Below are positions 41,946-52,591 of a stretch of 64,000 nt of DNA, piece by piece. The DNA lies in contig NZ_JAMOHV010000008.1 of assembly GCF_024448505.1 (NCBI RefSeq), positions 1-64,000 on the forward strand, read 5' to 3'. The stretch is from Stutzerimonas degradans. GTDB taxonomy: Bacteria > Pseudomonadota > Gammaproteobacteria > Pseudomonadales > Pseudomonadaceae. Below the pieces are notes generated by a model that ran no database searches, was not told the DNA's origin, and saw only the letters and a program-made list of their open reading frames with translations. Made by a program: the position numbers and the translations under genes. Position 1 is the first letter of the stretch, and each line of letters begins with the position of its first letter.

Positions 41946-44606
41946 ATGCGTACCGAACAACCGAAAGTCATTCATCTGAAGGATTACCAGGCGCCTGAGT
42001 ACCTGATCGATGAAACTCACCTGACCTTCGAGCTGTACGAGGACCGTACCCTGGTACACGCTCAGTTGGTGATGCGCCGCAATCCCGAGCGTCCGGCCGG
42101 CAAGTTGCCACCGCTGGAGCTGCACGGTCAGCAACTCGAGCTGCTGTCCATTGCGCTGAATGACCGCGAACTGGGCGCGGGCGACTACCAGATCGGCGCA
42201 GAGTGCCTGACCCTGCAGCCGGACAGCGAAAGCTTCGTCATCGACAGTTCGGTGGTCATACATCCGGAAACCAACACCGCGCTGGAAGGGCTGTACAAGT
42301 CAGGCGGCATGTTCTGCACGCAGTGCGAGGCCGAGGGCTTTCGCAAGATCACCTACTACCTCGACCGCCCGGACGTGATGAGCAAGTTCACCACCACCGT
42401 GAGCGCCGAGCAGAAGGCCTATCCGGTGCTGCTGTCCAACGGCAACCCGATTGCCAGTGGCAGCGAGGACAACGGTCGTCATTGGGCAACCTGGGAAGAC
42501 CCGTTCAAGAAGCCGGCCTACCTGTTCGCCTTAGTGGCCGGCGACCTCTGGTGCGTCGAGGATAGCTTCACCACCATGAGCGGGCGCAACGTGGCGCTGC
42601 GCATCTACGTCGAGCCGGAAAACATCGACAAGTGCCAGCACGCCATGGACAGCTTGAAGAAGTCGATGAAGTGGGACGAAGAGACCTACGGCCGCGAGTA
42701 CGACCTGGACATCTTCATGATCGTCGCGGTCAACGACTTCAACATGGGGGCGATGGAGAACAAGGGCCTCAATATTTTCAATTCCAGCGCCGTGCTGGCC
42801 CGCGCCGAAACTGCCACCGATGCCGCGCACCAGCGCGTCGAGGCGATCGTCGCTCACGAGTATTTCCACAACTGGTCGGGCAACCGGGTGACCTGCCGCG
42901 ACTGGTTCCAGCTCTCGCTCAAGGAAGGTTTCACCGTCTTCCGCGATGCGCAGTTTTCCTCCGATATGAACTCGGCGACGGTCAAGCGTATCGAGGATGT
43001 GGCCTACCTGCGCACCCACCAGTTCGCCGAAGACGCCGGCCCCATGGCCCACTCGGTGCGCCCGGAATCGTTCATCGAGATTTCCAACTTCTACACCCTG
43101 ACGGTCTACGAGAAGGGTGCCGAAGTGGTACGCATGATTCAGACGCTGCTCGGCAAAGACGATTTCCGCAAGGGCAGCGACCTGTACTTCGAGCGCCACG
43201 ACGGCCAGGCGGTGACCGTCGATGATTTCGTCAAGGCGATGGAGGACGCCAACGGCGCCGACCTGTCGCAGTTCAAGCGCTGGTACAGCCAGGCCGGCAC
43301 TCCGCGACTGTCGGTCAGTGAACACTACGATGCGGCGGCGCAGACCTATCGCCTGACCTTCCGCCAGAGCTGCCCACCGACGCCGGGCCAGCCGACCAAG
43401 CAACCGTTCGTGATTCCGGTGGAGCTGGGACTGCTGGCTGCCGATGGCGCAGACATGCCGCTGCGTCTCGCCGGCGAGGCGCAGGCCGTGGGAACCAGCC
43501 GTGTGCTGGCAGTCACCGAGGCCGAGCAGAGCTTCACCTTCGTCGACGTGGCCGAACGCCCGCTGCCGTCGCTGCTGCGCGGCTTCTCCGCGCCGGTGAA
43601 GCTGGAGTTTCCCTACAGCCGCGATCAGCTGATGTTCCTCATGCAGCACGATTCCGACGGCTTCAACCGCTGGGAAGCGGGCCAGCAGCTGTCGGTGCAG
43701 GTGCTGCAGGAGCTGATCGGTCAGCACCAGCGCGGCGAGGCACTGGCGATGGACGAGCGTCTGGTCGAGGCGCTGCGTAGTGTGTTGCAGAACGACGCTC
43801 TCGATCCGGCGATGGTCGCCGAGATGCTTTCGCTGCCGGGCGAGGCCTACCTTACCGAGATCAGCGAAGTGGCGGATGTCGATGCCATCCATGCGGCACG
43901 CGAGTTTGCCCGCCGGGAAATCGGCAGCCGCTTGTTCGAGCCGTTCTACCAGCGCTACATGAACCACCGCGAAGTTTCGCGGCAGACACCCTACGTGGCT
44001 TCGGCGGAGCATTTCGCGCGCCGCGCGCTGCAGAACATCGCGCTCGCCTATCTGATGTTCAGCGAGCGTGCGGATATCCTCTCGCTGTGCCTGGACCAGT
44101 TCGATAATGCCGACAACATGACCGAGCGCCTGTCGGCGCTGGCCTCGCTGACCCACTCGCCGTTCGAGGAGAAGCGCCTCAAGGCTCTGGAGGTATTTGC
44201 CGAGCACTTCCACGATAACCCGCTGGTGATGGACCAGTGGTTCAGCGTGCAGGCGGCCAGCCCGTTGCCCGGCGGCCTGGAGCGGGTGCAGACGCTGATG
44301 CAGCACCCGGCCTTCACCTTGAAGAACCCGAACAAGGTGCGCGCATTGATCGGTGCCTTCGCCAACCAGAACCTGGTGAACTTCCACCGCGCCGATGGCG
44401 CCGGCTACCGCTTCCTCGCCGACCAGGTGATCACCCTCAACGCGATGAACCCGCAGATCGCCTCGCGTCTGCTGGCGCCGCTGACCCGCTGGCGCAAGTA
44501 CGACGACGCGCGCCAGGCGCTGATGAAGGGCGAGCTGGAGCGCATCCTGGCCTCCGGCGAGCTGTCCAGTGATGTCTACGAAGTGGTGAGCAAGAGCCTC
44601 GCCTGA
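41946..44606 (+). CDS. pepN: Aminopeptidase N
   Basis: An 886-residue M1 zinc aminopeptidase. The exopeptidase motif GAMENKG and the zinc motif H304-E305-Y-F-H308 in AHEYFHNWSGNRV are intact, with the third ligand Glu in LKEGFTVFRD. The length matches bacterial PepN. It removes N-terminal residues from peptides in the cytoplasm. It is flanked on both sides by small palindromic repeats and appears to be a single-gene unit. Confidence 0.97.
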   Translation: MRTEQPKVIHLKDYQAPEYLIDETHLTFELYEDRTLVHAQLVMRRNPERPAGKLPPLELHGQQLELLSIALNDRELGAGDYQIGAECLTLQPDSESFVIDSSVVIHPETNTALEGLYKSGGMFCTQCEAEGFRKITYYLDRPDVMSKFTTTVSAEQKAYPVLLSNGNPIASGSEDNGRHWATWEDPFKKPAYLFALVAGDLWCVEDSFTTMSGRNVALRIYVEPENIDKCQHAMDSLKKSMKWDEETYGREYDLDIFMIVAVNDFNMGAMENKGLNIFNSSAVLARAETATDAAHQRVEAIVAHEYFHNWSGNRVTCRDWFQLSLKEGFTVFRDAQFSSDMNSATVKRIEDVAYLRTHQFAEDAGPMAHSVRPESFIEISNFYTLTVYEKGAEVVRMIQTLLGKDDFRKGSDLYFERHDGQAVTVDDFVKAMEDANGADLSQFKRWYSQAGTPRLSVSEHYDAAAQTYRLTFRQSCPPTPGQPTKQPFVIPVELGLLAADGADMPLRLAGEAQAVGTSRVLAVTEAEQSFTFVDVAERPLPSLLRGFSAPVKLEFPYSRDQLMFLMQHDSDGFNRWEAGQQLSVQVLQELIGQHQRGEALAMDERLVEALRSVLQNDALDPAMVAEMLSLPGEAYLTEISEVADVDAIHAAREFARREIGSRLFEPFYQRYMNHREVSRQTPYVASAEHFARRALQNIALAYLMFSERADILSLCLDQFDNADNMTERLSALASLTHSPFEEKRLKALEVFAEHFHDNPLVMDQWFSVQAASPLPGGLERVQTLMQHPAFTLKNPNKVRALIGAFANQNLVNFHRADGAGYRFLADQVITLNAMNPQIASRLLAPLTRWRKYDDARQALMKGELERILASGELSSDVYEVVSKSLA

Positions 44607-44617
44607 GGCCAAGCATG

Positions 44618-44652
44618 GTGGAAGCGCGCTGGCGACCGCGTGACTTCCACCC
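44618..44652. repeat. REP-like palindrome, copy 3 (after pepN)
   Basis: GGTGGAAG (44618-44625) pairs with CTTCCACC (44645-44652), with a CGCG pair further in. It begins 11 bp after the pepN stop and carries the same GGTGGA/TCCACC arm words as copies 1 and 2. Confidence 0.58.
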
Positions 44653-44834
44653 ATCGCCGTCTGCAACGGGCCGCCAGAAACGGTCGTTCGAAGGCGCTGC
44701 ACCCCAGCGGGTGAGCGTTTTGGCGGGTTAACAAATCATAACGTCCGGCCAATTGTAAGCGCGCGCGGAAGCTGGCTAGCATGGCTTCGTCTGCCATAGC
44801 AGGCCCTTACCTAATAAGAATAAAGGGGGTATGT

Positions 44835-45908
44835 ATGCGTGAGCCCGTTCTGCGGCGCACACACTTCGGCTGCGCCACGAGTCCCATTCGGACGTCCGTG
44901 ACGCGTTTTCGCCCGCTTGCCAGCATGTTTTCCTGCTGCGCGCTCATGTTGCTGGCCTGTGCGCCGTTGCCGCTGCTGGCCGCCAGCGATATCCAGGCTC
45001 GCGATTCGATCCAGTCGCCCAAGGCGGCGACAACTCTCCTGCTCGACATCACCGAGGCCGGCTCTCGTCTCGTTGCCGCAGGGGATCGTGGCCACATTCT
45101 CTATTCCGACGATGCCGGTAGCAGCTGGACTCAGGCCCGCGTGCCGACCCGGCAGATGCTGACCGCCATTCACTTCGTCGATGCTCAGCATGGCTGGGCT
45201 GTCGGCCACGATGCGCTGGTGCTGGTTACCCGTGACGGTGGCCTGACCTGGACGGCGCAGCATGAAGACCGCGAGCGCGAAGCCCCGCTGCTGGACGTCT
45301 GGTTCGCCGATCTGCGGCACGGTATCGCGGTGGGGGCGTACGGCGCGCTGATCGAAACGACCGACGGTGGCGAAACCTGGAACGACATCAGCGACCGCCT
45401 CGACAACGAGGACGGTTATCACCTCAACGCCATCTCCCATATCGAAGGCTCCGGCCTGTTCATTGTCGGTGAGATGGGCAGCATGTTCCGCTCGACAGAC
45501 CTAGGGCAGAGCTGGGAGCGTGTCGAAGCACCATACGAAGGGTCGCTGTTCGGCGTGCTGGGCGAGCGGCCTGGCGTGGTGCTGGCCTTCGGGCTGCGTG
45601 GACACCTGTTCCGCTCGGATGATTTCGGTACCAGCTGGAAACAGATCGAGGTGAGCGACGAAGGTCGTCCGCTGCGCTCCGGCCTCGCCGGCGGCGTGTT
45701 TACCGAGAGCGGCGTCGTGATCGTCGGGCATGGGGGTGCGGTGCTGACCAGCGGCGATGGCGGCCGGACGTTCAGCGTTATTCACCGTGGGGATCGGCGT
45801 TCGCTGGCGAGCGCAATGGTCAACGAGCGCGGTGAACTGGTTCTGGTCGGGCAGGGCGGGGTGTACCTCGCGGATGCGAACGGCGAAGAACTCGCTAAAA
45901 AACAATAA
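44835..45908 (+). CDS. Exported YCF48/BNR-repeat protein
   Basis: A 357-residue protein. A long N-terminal region contains a signal segment (FSCCALMLLACAPLPLLAAS), so the real start might be the ATG at 44925; I used ATG 44835 because GGGGG lies 5 bases upstream. The rest is a beta-propeller with repeats such as DGGLTWTAQ, DGGETWND, DLGQSWERV, DFGTSWKQI and DGGRTFSVI, the YCF48 (photosystem II assembly factor-like) pattern. In pseudomonads such proteins are commonly paired with an RND exporter, as here with a 17-bp gap. Confidence 0.85.
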   Translation: MREPVLRRTHFGCATSPIRTSVTRFRPLASMFSCCALMLLACAPLPLLAASDIQARDSIQSPKAATTLLLDITEAGSRLVAAGDRGHILYSDDAGSSWTQARVPTRQMLTAIHFVDAQHGWAVGHDALVLVTRDGGLTWTAQHEDREREAPLLDVWFADLRHGIAVGAYGALIETTDGGETWNDISDRLDNEDGYHLNAISHIEGSGLFIVGEMGSMFRSTDLGQSWERVEAPYEGSLFGVLGERPGVVLAFGLRGHLFRSDDFGTSWKQIEVSDEGRPLRSGLAGGVFTESGVVIVGHGGAVLTSGDGGRTFSVIHRGDRRSLASAMVNERGELVLVGQGGVYLADANGEELAKKQ

Positions 45909-45925
45909 GAATCGGGGCATACACC

Positions 45926-48304
45926 ATGAGTTCGCATCACCAGGACAAGGCAACATTTCTTGAGCGCCTGATCTTCAACAACCGGCCGGTCGTGATTCTG
46001 CTGTGTCTGCTGGCGAGCATCTTCCTGTTCTTCCAGGCGACGCAGGTTCGCCCGTCCACCAGTTTCGAAAAGATGATTCCGCTGAGTCATCCATACATCA
46101 AGAAGATGATCGAGTTTCGCAACGATCTGGCCAACCTGGGCAACACCGTGCGCATCTCGGTGGAGGCGAAGGAAGGTACTATCTTCACTCAGGAGTACAT
46201 GGAAACGCTGCGGCAGATCCATGACGAGGCGTTCTACATCCCAGGCGTCGACCGCTCCGGCATGAAGTCGCTTTGGAGCCCAAGCGTGCGCTGGACCGAG
46301 GTGACGGAGGAGGGTTTCGACGGTGGCGAGGTGATCCCGCAGACTTACGATGGTTCCGCCGAAAGCCTGAACGAGCTGCGCAACAACGTGCTCAAGTCCG
46401 GCCAGATCGGCCGGCTGGTGGCGAACAACTTCCGCTCCTCGATCATCGACGTGCCGCTGCAGGAGTCGTACTCCGATCCGAACGATCAGAGCCGGCAGAT
46501 CAAGCTGGATTACCAGAAGTTCTCCCATGAGCTCGAGGAGAAGATTCGCGACAAATACGAGGCGCAGAACCCCAACGTCGAGATCCATATCGTCGGCTTC
46601 GCCAAGAAGGTCGGGGATCTGATCGACGGTCTGGTCATGGTCGTCGCGTTCTTCGCCATCGCCTTCCTGATCACCCTGGTCCTGCTCTACTGGTTCACCT
46701 GGTGCATCCGCAGCACCATCGCGGTGCTGATCACCACGCTGATCGCGGTGGGCTGGCAGCTGGGGCTGATGCATCTGGTCGGTTTCGGCCTCGATCCCTA
46801 TTCGATGCTGGTGCCGTTCCTGATCTTCGCCATCGGCATTTCCCACGGTGTGCAGAAGATTAACGGCATCGCGCAGCAGTCCAGCGACGCTGACGATGCG
46901 CTGACCGCCGCCCGGCGCACATTCCGCCAGCTGTTCCTGCCGGGCATGATCGCCATTCTGGCCGATGCGGTGGGCTTCATCACGCTGCTGATCATCGATA
47001 TCGGGGTGATTCGCGAGTTGGCGATCGGTGCTTCCATCGGTGTGGCGGTGATCGTCTTCACCAACCTGATCCTGCTGCCGGTGGCCATTTCCTACATCGG
47101 CATCAGCAAGAAGGCGGTCGCGCGCAGCAAGAAGGATGCCGTCAGCGACCACCCGTTCTGGCGCCTGCTGTCCAACTTCGCGCACCCGGCGGTCGCACCG
47201 GTTTCAGTGGTGCTGGCGCTGCTGGTGGCGGTCGGTGGCTTCTGGTACCAGAAAGAGCATCTGCAGGTGGGCGACCTGGATCAGGGTGCGCCCGAGCTGC
47301 GCCCGGATTCGCGCTACAACCAGGACAACGATTTCGTCATCCGCAACTACTCCACCAGTTCCGATGTGCTGGTGGTGATGGTCAAAACCGCTCCGGAAGG
47401 CTGCTCGCACTACGACACGCTTTCGGCAATGGACGAGCTGATGTGGAAGATGGAAAACACCGAGGGCGTGCAGTCGGCTGTCTCCATGGTTTCGGTTGCC
47501 CGGCAGGGCATCAAAGGGATGAATGAGGGCAGCCTGAAATGGGAAACGCTGTCGCGCAACCAGGACGTGCTCAATAATTCGATTTCCCGCGCCGAGGGGC
47601 TGTACAACTCCGATTGCTCCGTGGCACCGGTAATGGTGTTCCTCAATGACCACAAGGCCCAGACGCTCAAGCGTGTGGTTGCGGCCGTTGAGGCGTTCGC
47701 TGAGGAGAACAATCGCGAAGGGCTGGAGTTCCTGCTGGCGGCGGGTAATGCCGGTATCGAGGCCGCCACCAACGAGGTGATTGCCAAGTCGGAGCTAATC
47801 ATCCTGATCCTGGTCTACCTGTGCGTGGCCGGCATGTGCCTGATCACGTTCCGCTCGCTGGCTGCCACGGTCTGCATCGTGCTGCCGCTGATCCTGACCT
47901 CGATTCTCGGCAATGCGCTGATGGCCTTCCTCGGTATCGGCGTGAAGGTCGCGACGCTGCCGGTGATTGCGCTGGGTGTGGGTATCGGCGTGGACTACGG
48001 CATCTATATCTACAGCCGCCTGGAAAGCTTCCTGCGTGCCGGGCTGCCGCTGCAGGAGGCCTACTACGAAACGCTCAAGTCCACCGGCAAGGCGGTGCTG
48101 TTCACCGGTCTGTGCCTGGCCATCGGCGTGGCGACCTGGATGTTCTCGGCGATCAAGTTCCAGGCCGATATGGGCTTGATGCTGACCTTCATGTTCATCG
48201 TCAACATGTTTGGCGCCCTTTGGCTGCTGCCGGCACTGGCACGTTTCCTGATCAAGCCGGAGAAGCTGGCTGGCAAGGTGGGAGGCTCCCTGTTGGCGCA
48301 CTGA
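45926..48304 (+). CDS. RND/MMPL-family exporter
   Basis: A 792-residue membrane protein with two halves. Each half has one N-terminal membrane helix, a periplasmic loop, and a cluster of five helices. The MMPL-type motifs are VPFLIFAIGISHGVQKINGI in the first half and VIALGVGIGVDYGIYIYSRL in the second. Such proteins move lipids or hydrophobic molecules across the inner membrane. The partner YCF48-like protein is encoded just upstream. DUF1302/DUF1329 genes, which often accompany this pair, are absent here. A strong terminator follows at 48325-48353. Confidence 0.88.
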   Translation: MSSHHQDKATFLERLIFNNRPVVILLCLLASIFLFFQATQVRPSTSFEKMIPLSHPYIKKMIEFRNDLANLGNTVRISVEAKEGTIFTQEYMETLRQIHDEAFYIPGVDRSGMKSLWSPSVRWTEVTEEGFDGGEVIPQTYDGSAESLNELRNNVLKSGQIGRLVANNFRSSIIDVPLQESYSDPNDQSRQIKLDYQKFSHELEEKIRDKYEAQNPNVEIHIVGFAKKVGDLIDGLVMVVAFFAIAFLITLVLLYWFTWCIRSTIAVLITTLIAVGWQLGLMHLVGFGLDPYSMLVPFLIFAIGISHGVQKINGIAQQSSDADDALTAARRTFRQLFLPGMIAILADAVGFITLLIIDIGVIRELAIGASIGVAVIVFTNLILLPVAISYIGISKKAVARSKKDAVSDHPFWRLLSNFAHPAVAPVSVVLALLVAVGGFWYQKEHLQVGDLDQGAPELRPDSRYNQDNDFVIRNYSTSSDVLVVMVKTAPEGCSHYDTLSAMDELMWKMENTEGVQSAVSMVSVARQGIKGMNEGSLKWETLSRNQDVLNNSISRAEGLYNSDCSVAPVMVFLNDHKAQTLKRVVAAVEAFAEENNREGLEFLLAAGNAGIEAATNEVIAKSELIILILVYLCVAGMCLITFRSLAATVCIVLPLILTSILGNALMAFLGIGVKVATLPVIALGVGIGVDYGIYIYSRLESFLRAGLPLQEAYYETLKSTGKAVLFTGLCLAIGVATWMFSAIKFQADMGLMLTFMFIVNMFGALWLLPALARFLIKPEKLAGKVGGSLLAH

Positions 48305-48324
48305 AACGCGCTGCGTCAGGTCGA

Positions 48325-48353
48325 GGCCCGCATCGTGAGATGCGGGCCTTTTT
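48325..48353 (+). terminator. Rho-independent terminator after the RND gene
   Basis: A perfect 10-bp stem, GGCCCGCATC (48325-48334) and GATGCGGGCC (48339-48348), a GTGA loop and five T (48349-48353). Confidence 0.92.
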
Positions 48354-48452
48354 CTTTGCGCATGCGAATGCTGGCGATGTGTCCGCTATCGAGCCAAGCG
48401 AAATGGCATCGGCGTATAATCGCCCGCTTTTGTCCAGTGCAGAGGGAAGGTC

Positions 48453-49529
48453 ATGCGCGAGCGCTTGCTGGCGACGGAGAAGGTGAAGTCGATCGACTGG
48501 TGCGAGGGTCGACTGCGCTTGCTGGACCAGCGCCGCCTGCCGATGCAGGAGATCTGGCAAACCTGTGATACCGCCGCCGACGTGGCGAGCGCGATCCGCG
48601 AGATGGTGGTGCGCGGTGCGCCGGCTATCGGAATCTGCGCCGCCTATGGACTGGCAATGGGGCTGCGCACGCGTCTTGCCGAGGGTGGCGACTGGCGCCT
48701 GGCGCTGGAAGAAGATTTCCGCCTGCTGGCTGAGTCGCGTCCGACCGCAGCGAATCTGTTCTGGGCCTTGAGGCAGATGCGCGAGCGGTTGGAGCGACTC
48801 AAACCCGGCGAAGACCCGCTGGTAGCGCTTGAGGCTCAGGCCGCTTCGATTCACGCCAGCGACCGCGAAGCCAACCTGACGATGGCGCAGTTCGGCCTGG
48901 AGCTGATTCGCAAGCACCGGGGCAGTCCGCAGAATCTGCTCACCCACTGCAATACCGGTGCACTGGCGAGCGGCGGATTCGGCACGGCGCTGGGGGTGAT
49001 TCGCGCCGCGCATCTCGGCGGCCTGGTGGAGTGTGTCTATGTCGGTGAAACCCGTCCCTGGCTGCAGGGCTCGCGGCTGACCGCCTGGGAGCTGCAGGGC
49101 GAAGGTGTCCCGGTGTGCGTGCACGCGGATTCGGCGGCTGCGCACCTGCTCAAAACTCGCGCTATCAGCTGGATCATCGTCGGCGCCGATCGCATTGCCG
49201 CCAATGGCGATGTTGCCAACAAGATCGGCACCTACTCGCTGGCGGTCCTGGCCATGCACCACGGTGTGCGCTTCATGGTGGTGGCGTCGACTTCGGCAAT
49301 CGACCTGACGCTGGAAAGCGGTGATGACATACCGCTGGAGGAGCGTGCCGGTACGGAACTGCTGGAGGTCAACGGCCAGCGCTGTGCTGCGGATGTCGAA
49401 ACCTTCAACCCGGTCTTCGATATCACGCCGGCCGACCTGATCGACGTGATCGTCACCGAGAAAGGCGTGGTCGAGCGCCCAAGCACCGCAGGTATCGAGG
49501 CACTGCTGAGTCATAGGCGGCTGCACTGA
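48453..49529 (+). CDS. mtnA: Methylthioribose-1-phosphate isomerase
   Basis: A 358-residue enzyme of the methionine salvage pathway, converting 5-methylthioribose-1-phosphate to the ribulose form. The active-site Cys ([16 protein letters not shown]) and Asp ([20 protein letters not shown]) motifs are present. AGGGAAGG precedes ATG 48453, and a TATAAT sequence at 48415-48420 is a likely -10 element. No other mtn gene lies in the window. gyrA begins 151 bp downstream. Confidence 0.95.
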   Translation: MRERLLATEKVKSIDWCEGRLRLLDQRRLPMQEIWQTCDTAADVASAIREMVVRGAPAIGICAAYGLAMGLRTRLAEGGDWRLALEEDFRLLAESRPTAANLFWALRQMRERLERLKPGEDPLVALEAQAASIHASDREANLTMAQFGLELIRKHRGSPQNLLTHCNTGALASGGFGTALGVIRAAHLGGLVECVYVGETRPWLQGSRLTAWELQGEGVPVCVHADSAAAHLLKTRAISWIIVGADRIAANGDVANKIGTYSLAVLAMHHGVRFMVVASTSAIDLTLESGDDIPLEERAGTELLEVNGQRCAADVETFNPVFDITPADLIDVIVTEKGVVERPSTAGIEALLSHRRLH

Positions 49530-49680
49530 ATGTCGCTCGCGGCACGACAGTCTCTGATCCGCGTCGCTGGCCATCCGGCATGCTTCTTCGTTACGCCGTC
49601 GGCCTCCAGCGACTCCCCGCCTTGTGTTACCATTCCGCGCTTATCGCAGGACCCTGCTGACTAAAAGGAACCAGGCTTCC

Positions 49681-52488
49681 ATGGGCGAACTGGCCAAAGA
49701 AATCCTCCCGGTCAATATCGAAGACGAACTCAAGCAGTCCTACCTCGATTACGCCATGAGCGTCATCGTCGGGCGGGCGCTGCCGGATGCGCGCGATGGC
49801 TTGAAGCCGGTGCATCGCCGCGTGCTTTTTGCCATGAGTGAGCTGGGCAACGACTGGAACAAGCCGTACAAGAAGTCTGCCCGTGTGGTCGGCGACGTGA
49901 TCGGTAAATACCACCCACACGGCGATTCGGCGGTCTACGACACCATCGTGCGTATGGCTCAGCCGTTTTCGCTGCGCTACATGCTGGTCGACGGCCAGGG
50001 CAACTTCGGTTCCGTCGACGGCGACTCGGCGGCGGCCATGCGTTACACCGAGGTGCGCATGGCGCGCCTGGCGCACGAGCTGCTCGCGGACCTGGACAAG
50101 GAAACCGTCGACTGGGTGCCGAACTACGACGGCACCGAGCAGATTCCGGCGGTCATGCCGACCAAAGTCCCGAACCTGTTGGTCAACGGTTCCAGCGGTA
50201 TCGCCGTGGGCATGGCGACCAACATTCCGCCGCACAACCTCGGCGAGGTCATCGACGGCTGTCTGGCGCTGATCGATAACGCCGACATCAGCATCGATGA
50301 GCTGATGCGCTACATTCCCGGTCCGGATTTCCCCACGGCAGGCATCATCAACGGCCGTGCCGGCATCATCGAGGCCTATCGTACCGGCCGTGGGCGCATC
50401 TATATCCGCGCGCGCGCCGATATCGAGGACATCGACAAGGTCGGCGGTCGTCAGCAGATCGTCATCACCGAGCTGCCGTATCAGCTGAACAAGGCGCGGC
50501 TGATCGAGAAGATCGCCGAGCTGGTAAAAGAGAAGAAGATAGAAGGTATCACCGAGCTGCGTGACGAGTCCGACAAGGACGGCATGCGCGTGGTCATCGA
50601 ACTGCGTCGCGGCGAAGTGCCGGAGGTGATCCTCAACAACCTCTATGCCCAGACCCAGCTGCAGAGCGTATTCGGCATCAACGTGGTGGCGCTGGTCGAT
50701 GGTCAGCCGCGCACGCTGAACCTCAAGGAGTTGTTGGAAGCGTTCGTTCGTCACCGCCGCGAAGTCGTCACCCGGCGTACCGTCTACGAACTGCGCAAGG
50801 CACGTGAGCGTGGTCATATCCTCGAAGGCCAGGCGGTCGCGCTGTCCAACATCGATCCGGTCATCGCGCTGATCAAAGCGTCGCCGACGCCGGCCGACGC
50901 CAAGGATGCGCTGATTTCCACCGCGTGGGAGTCCAGCGCCGTTGAGGCGATGGTCGAGCGTGCCGGTGCCGATGCGTGCCGCCCGGAGAATCTCGATCCG
51001 CAGTACGGACTGCGCGAAGGCAAGTACTTCCTGTCGCCGGAGCAGGCCCAGGCGATTCTCGATCTGCGTCTGCACCGCCTGACCGGGCTCGAGCACGAAA
51101 AGCTGCTCAGCGAATACCAGGAAATTCTTGCCCAGATTGGCGAGCTGATCCGCGTCCTGACCAACCCCGTGCGGCTGATGGAAGTCATCCGCGAGGAGCT
51201 GGAGAACGTCAAACGCGATTTCGGCGATGCGCGTCGCACCGAGATTCTCGAATCCCGCCTGGACCTGACGCTGGCCGACCTGATCACCGAAGAAGAGCGC
51301 GTAGTCACCATTTCCCACGGTGGTTACGCCAAGTCGCAGCCGCTGGCCACCTACCAGGCGCAGCGCCGCGGTGGCCGTGGCAAGGCCGCGACCGGAGTGA
51401 AGGAAGAGGATTACGTCGAGCACCTGCTGGTCGCCAACAGCCACACCACGCTGTTGCTGTTCTCCAGCAAGGGCAAGGTGTACTGGCTCAAGACCTACGA
51501 AATTCCCGAAGCCTCGCGCACCTCGCGTGGTCGTCCGCTGGTCAACCTGCTGCCGCTAGACGAGGGTGAGCGCATCACCGCGATGCTGCAGGTCGATCTG
51601 GAAGCGCTGCGCAAGCAGGCGCCAGAAGGAGACGAGGAGCTGGATGACGAAGCGCTGGTCATCGAGCACGACGAGGCAGATGAAAGCGAGTCCGAAGACG
51701 CCGACGATGACGGTCGGGATGAGCCGACCGGCGCGTACATCTTCATGGCGACCGCCAAGGGCACGGTCAAGAAGACGCCGCTGGTGCAGTTCAGCCGGCC
51801 GCGCACATCGGGCCTGATCGCACTGAAGCTGGAGGAGGGCGACACCCTGATCGCCGCCGCCGTGACTGATGGCGCCCAGGAAGTGATGATGTTCTCCGAT
51901 GGCGGCAAGGTCATCCGCTTCAAGGAAAGCAAGGTTCGTATCATGGGGCGCAATGCCCGCGGCGTGCGCGGCATGCGTCTGCTCGAAGGGCAGCGGATCA
52001 TTTCCATGCTCATTCCCGAGCCGGCGGCGCAGATCCTCACCGCGTCCGAGCGTGGCTACGGCAAACGCACCTTGATGGCGGAGTTCCCGCGGCGTGGGCG
52101 TGGCGGTCAGGGCGTCATCGCGATGGTGACCAACGAGCGTAACGGACCGCTGGTGGGCGCCGTGCAGGTGCTCGAGGGCGAGGAGATCATGCTGATTTCC
52201 GATCAGGGCACGCTGGTGCGTACCCGCGTCGACGAAGTGTCGTCGCTGGGCCGTAACACGCAGGGCGTCACGCTGATCAAGCTCAGCAAGGGCGAGCATC
52301 TGGTCGGCCTGGAGCGGGTGCAGGAGCCGTCCGAAGAGGAAGTGCTGGAGGACATCGAGGCGCTTCTCGACGAGGAAGCGCTGGAGAAAGAGATGCCCGT
52401 GATCAGCACCGAACCGAGTGAAGACGAGTTGCTGGGCGGCGCGGGCGACGTGTCGCCGGATGTCGTGCCTACCGACGACGAGCAGTGA
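49681..52488 (+). CDS. gyrA: DNA gyrase subunit A
   Basis: A 935-residue type II topoisomerase subunit. The N-terminus ([20 protein letters not shown]) and the quinolone region ([10 protein letters not shown] at residues 78-87) are intact, with Ser83 and Asp87 unmutated, unlike the Thr83 of P. aeruginosa. The catalytic Tyr lies in the [11 protein letters not shown] segment, and the C-terminal beta-pinwheel carries GRGKAAT for DNA wrapping. A roughly 40-residue acidic insert (649-681) interrupts the C-terminal domain before [12 protein letters not shown]. Two hairpins lie between the stop and serC. Confidence 0.98.
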   Translation: MGELAKEILPVNIEDELKQSYLDYAMSVIVGRALPDARDGLKPVHRRVLFAMSELGNDWNKPYKKSARVVGDVIGKYHPHGDSAVYDTIVRMAQPFSLRYMLVDGQGNFGSVDGDSAAAMRYTEVRMARLAHELLADLDKETVDWVPNYDGTEQIPAVMPTKVPNLLVNGSSGIAVGMATNIPPHNLGEVIDGCLALIDNADISIDELMRYIPGPDFPTAGIINGRAGIIEAYRTGRGRIYIRARADIEDIDKVGGRQQIVITELPYQLNKARLIEKIAELVKEKKIEGITELRDESDKDGMRVVIELRRGEVPEVILNNLYAQTQLQSVFGINVVALVDGQPRTLNLKELLEAFVRHRREVVTRRTVYELRKARERGHILEGQAVALSNIDPVIALIKASPTPADAKDALISTAWESSAVEAMVERAGADACRPENLDPQYGLREGKYFLSPEQAQAILDLRLHRLTGLEHEKLLSEYQEILAQIGELIRVLTNPVRLMEVIREELENVKRDFGDARRTEILESRLDLTLADLITEEERVVTISHGGYAKSQPLATYQAQRRGGRGKAATGVKEEDYVEHLLVANSHTTLLLFSSKGKVYWLKTYEIPEASRTSRGRPLVNLLPLDEGERITAMLQVDLEALRKQAPEGDEELDDEALVIEHDEADESESEDADDDGRDEPTGAYIFMATAKGTVKKTPLVQFSRPRTSGLIALKLEEGDTLIAAAVTDGAQEVMMFSDGGKVIRFKESKVRIMGRNARGVRGMRLLEGQRIISMLIPEPAAQILTASERGYGKRTLMAEFPRRGRGGQGVIAMVTNERNGPLVGAVQVLEGEEIMLISDQGTLVRTRVDEVSSLGRNTQGVTLIKLSKGEHLVGLERVQEPSEEEVLEDIEALLDEEALEKEMPVISTEPSEDELLGGAGDVSPDVVPTDDEQ

Positions 52489-52496
52489 TCTGGCGG

Positions 52497-52544
52497 CAAG
52501 CGGCCGCTTGAGTGGGTGCCCCTTCGCCGCACCCGGCGAAGGGG
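52497..52544. other. Two hairpins between gyrA and serC
   Basis: First hairpin: CAAGCGGCCGCTTG (52497-52510), a perfect palindrome. Second: CCCCTTCGCC (52519-52528) with GGCGAAGGGG (52535-52544), a perfect 10-bp stem with a GCACCC loop. No T tract follows, so these could slow or end the gyrA transcript or act as leader structures. Confidence 0.5.
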
Positions 52545-52591
52545 AGTTGTTCCGAATGGCTGGTTATCAAATTCGATTGAGAGCAAACGAC

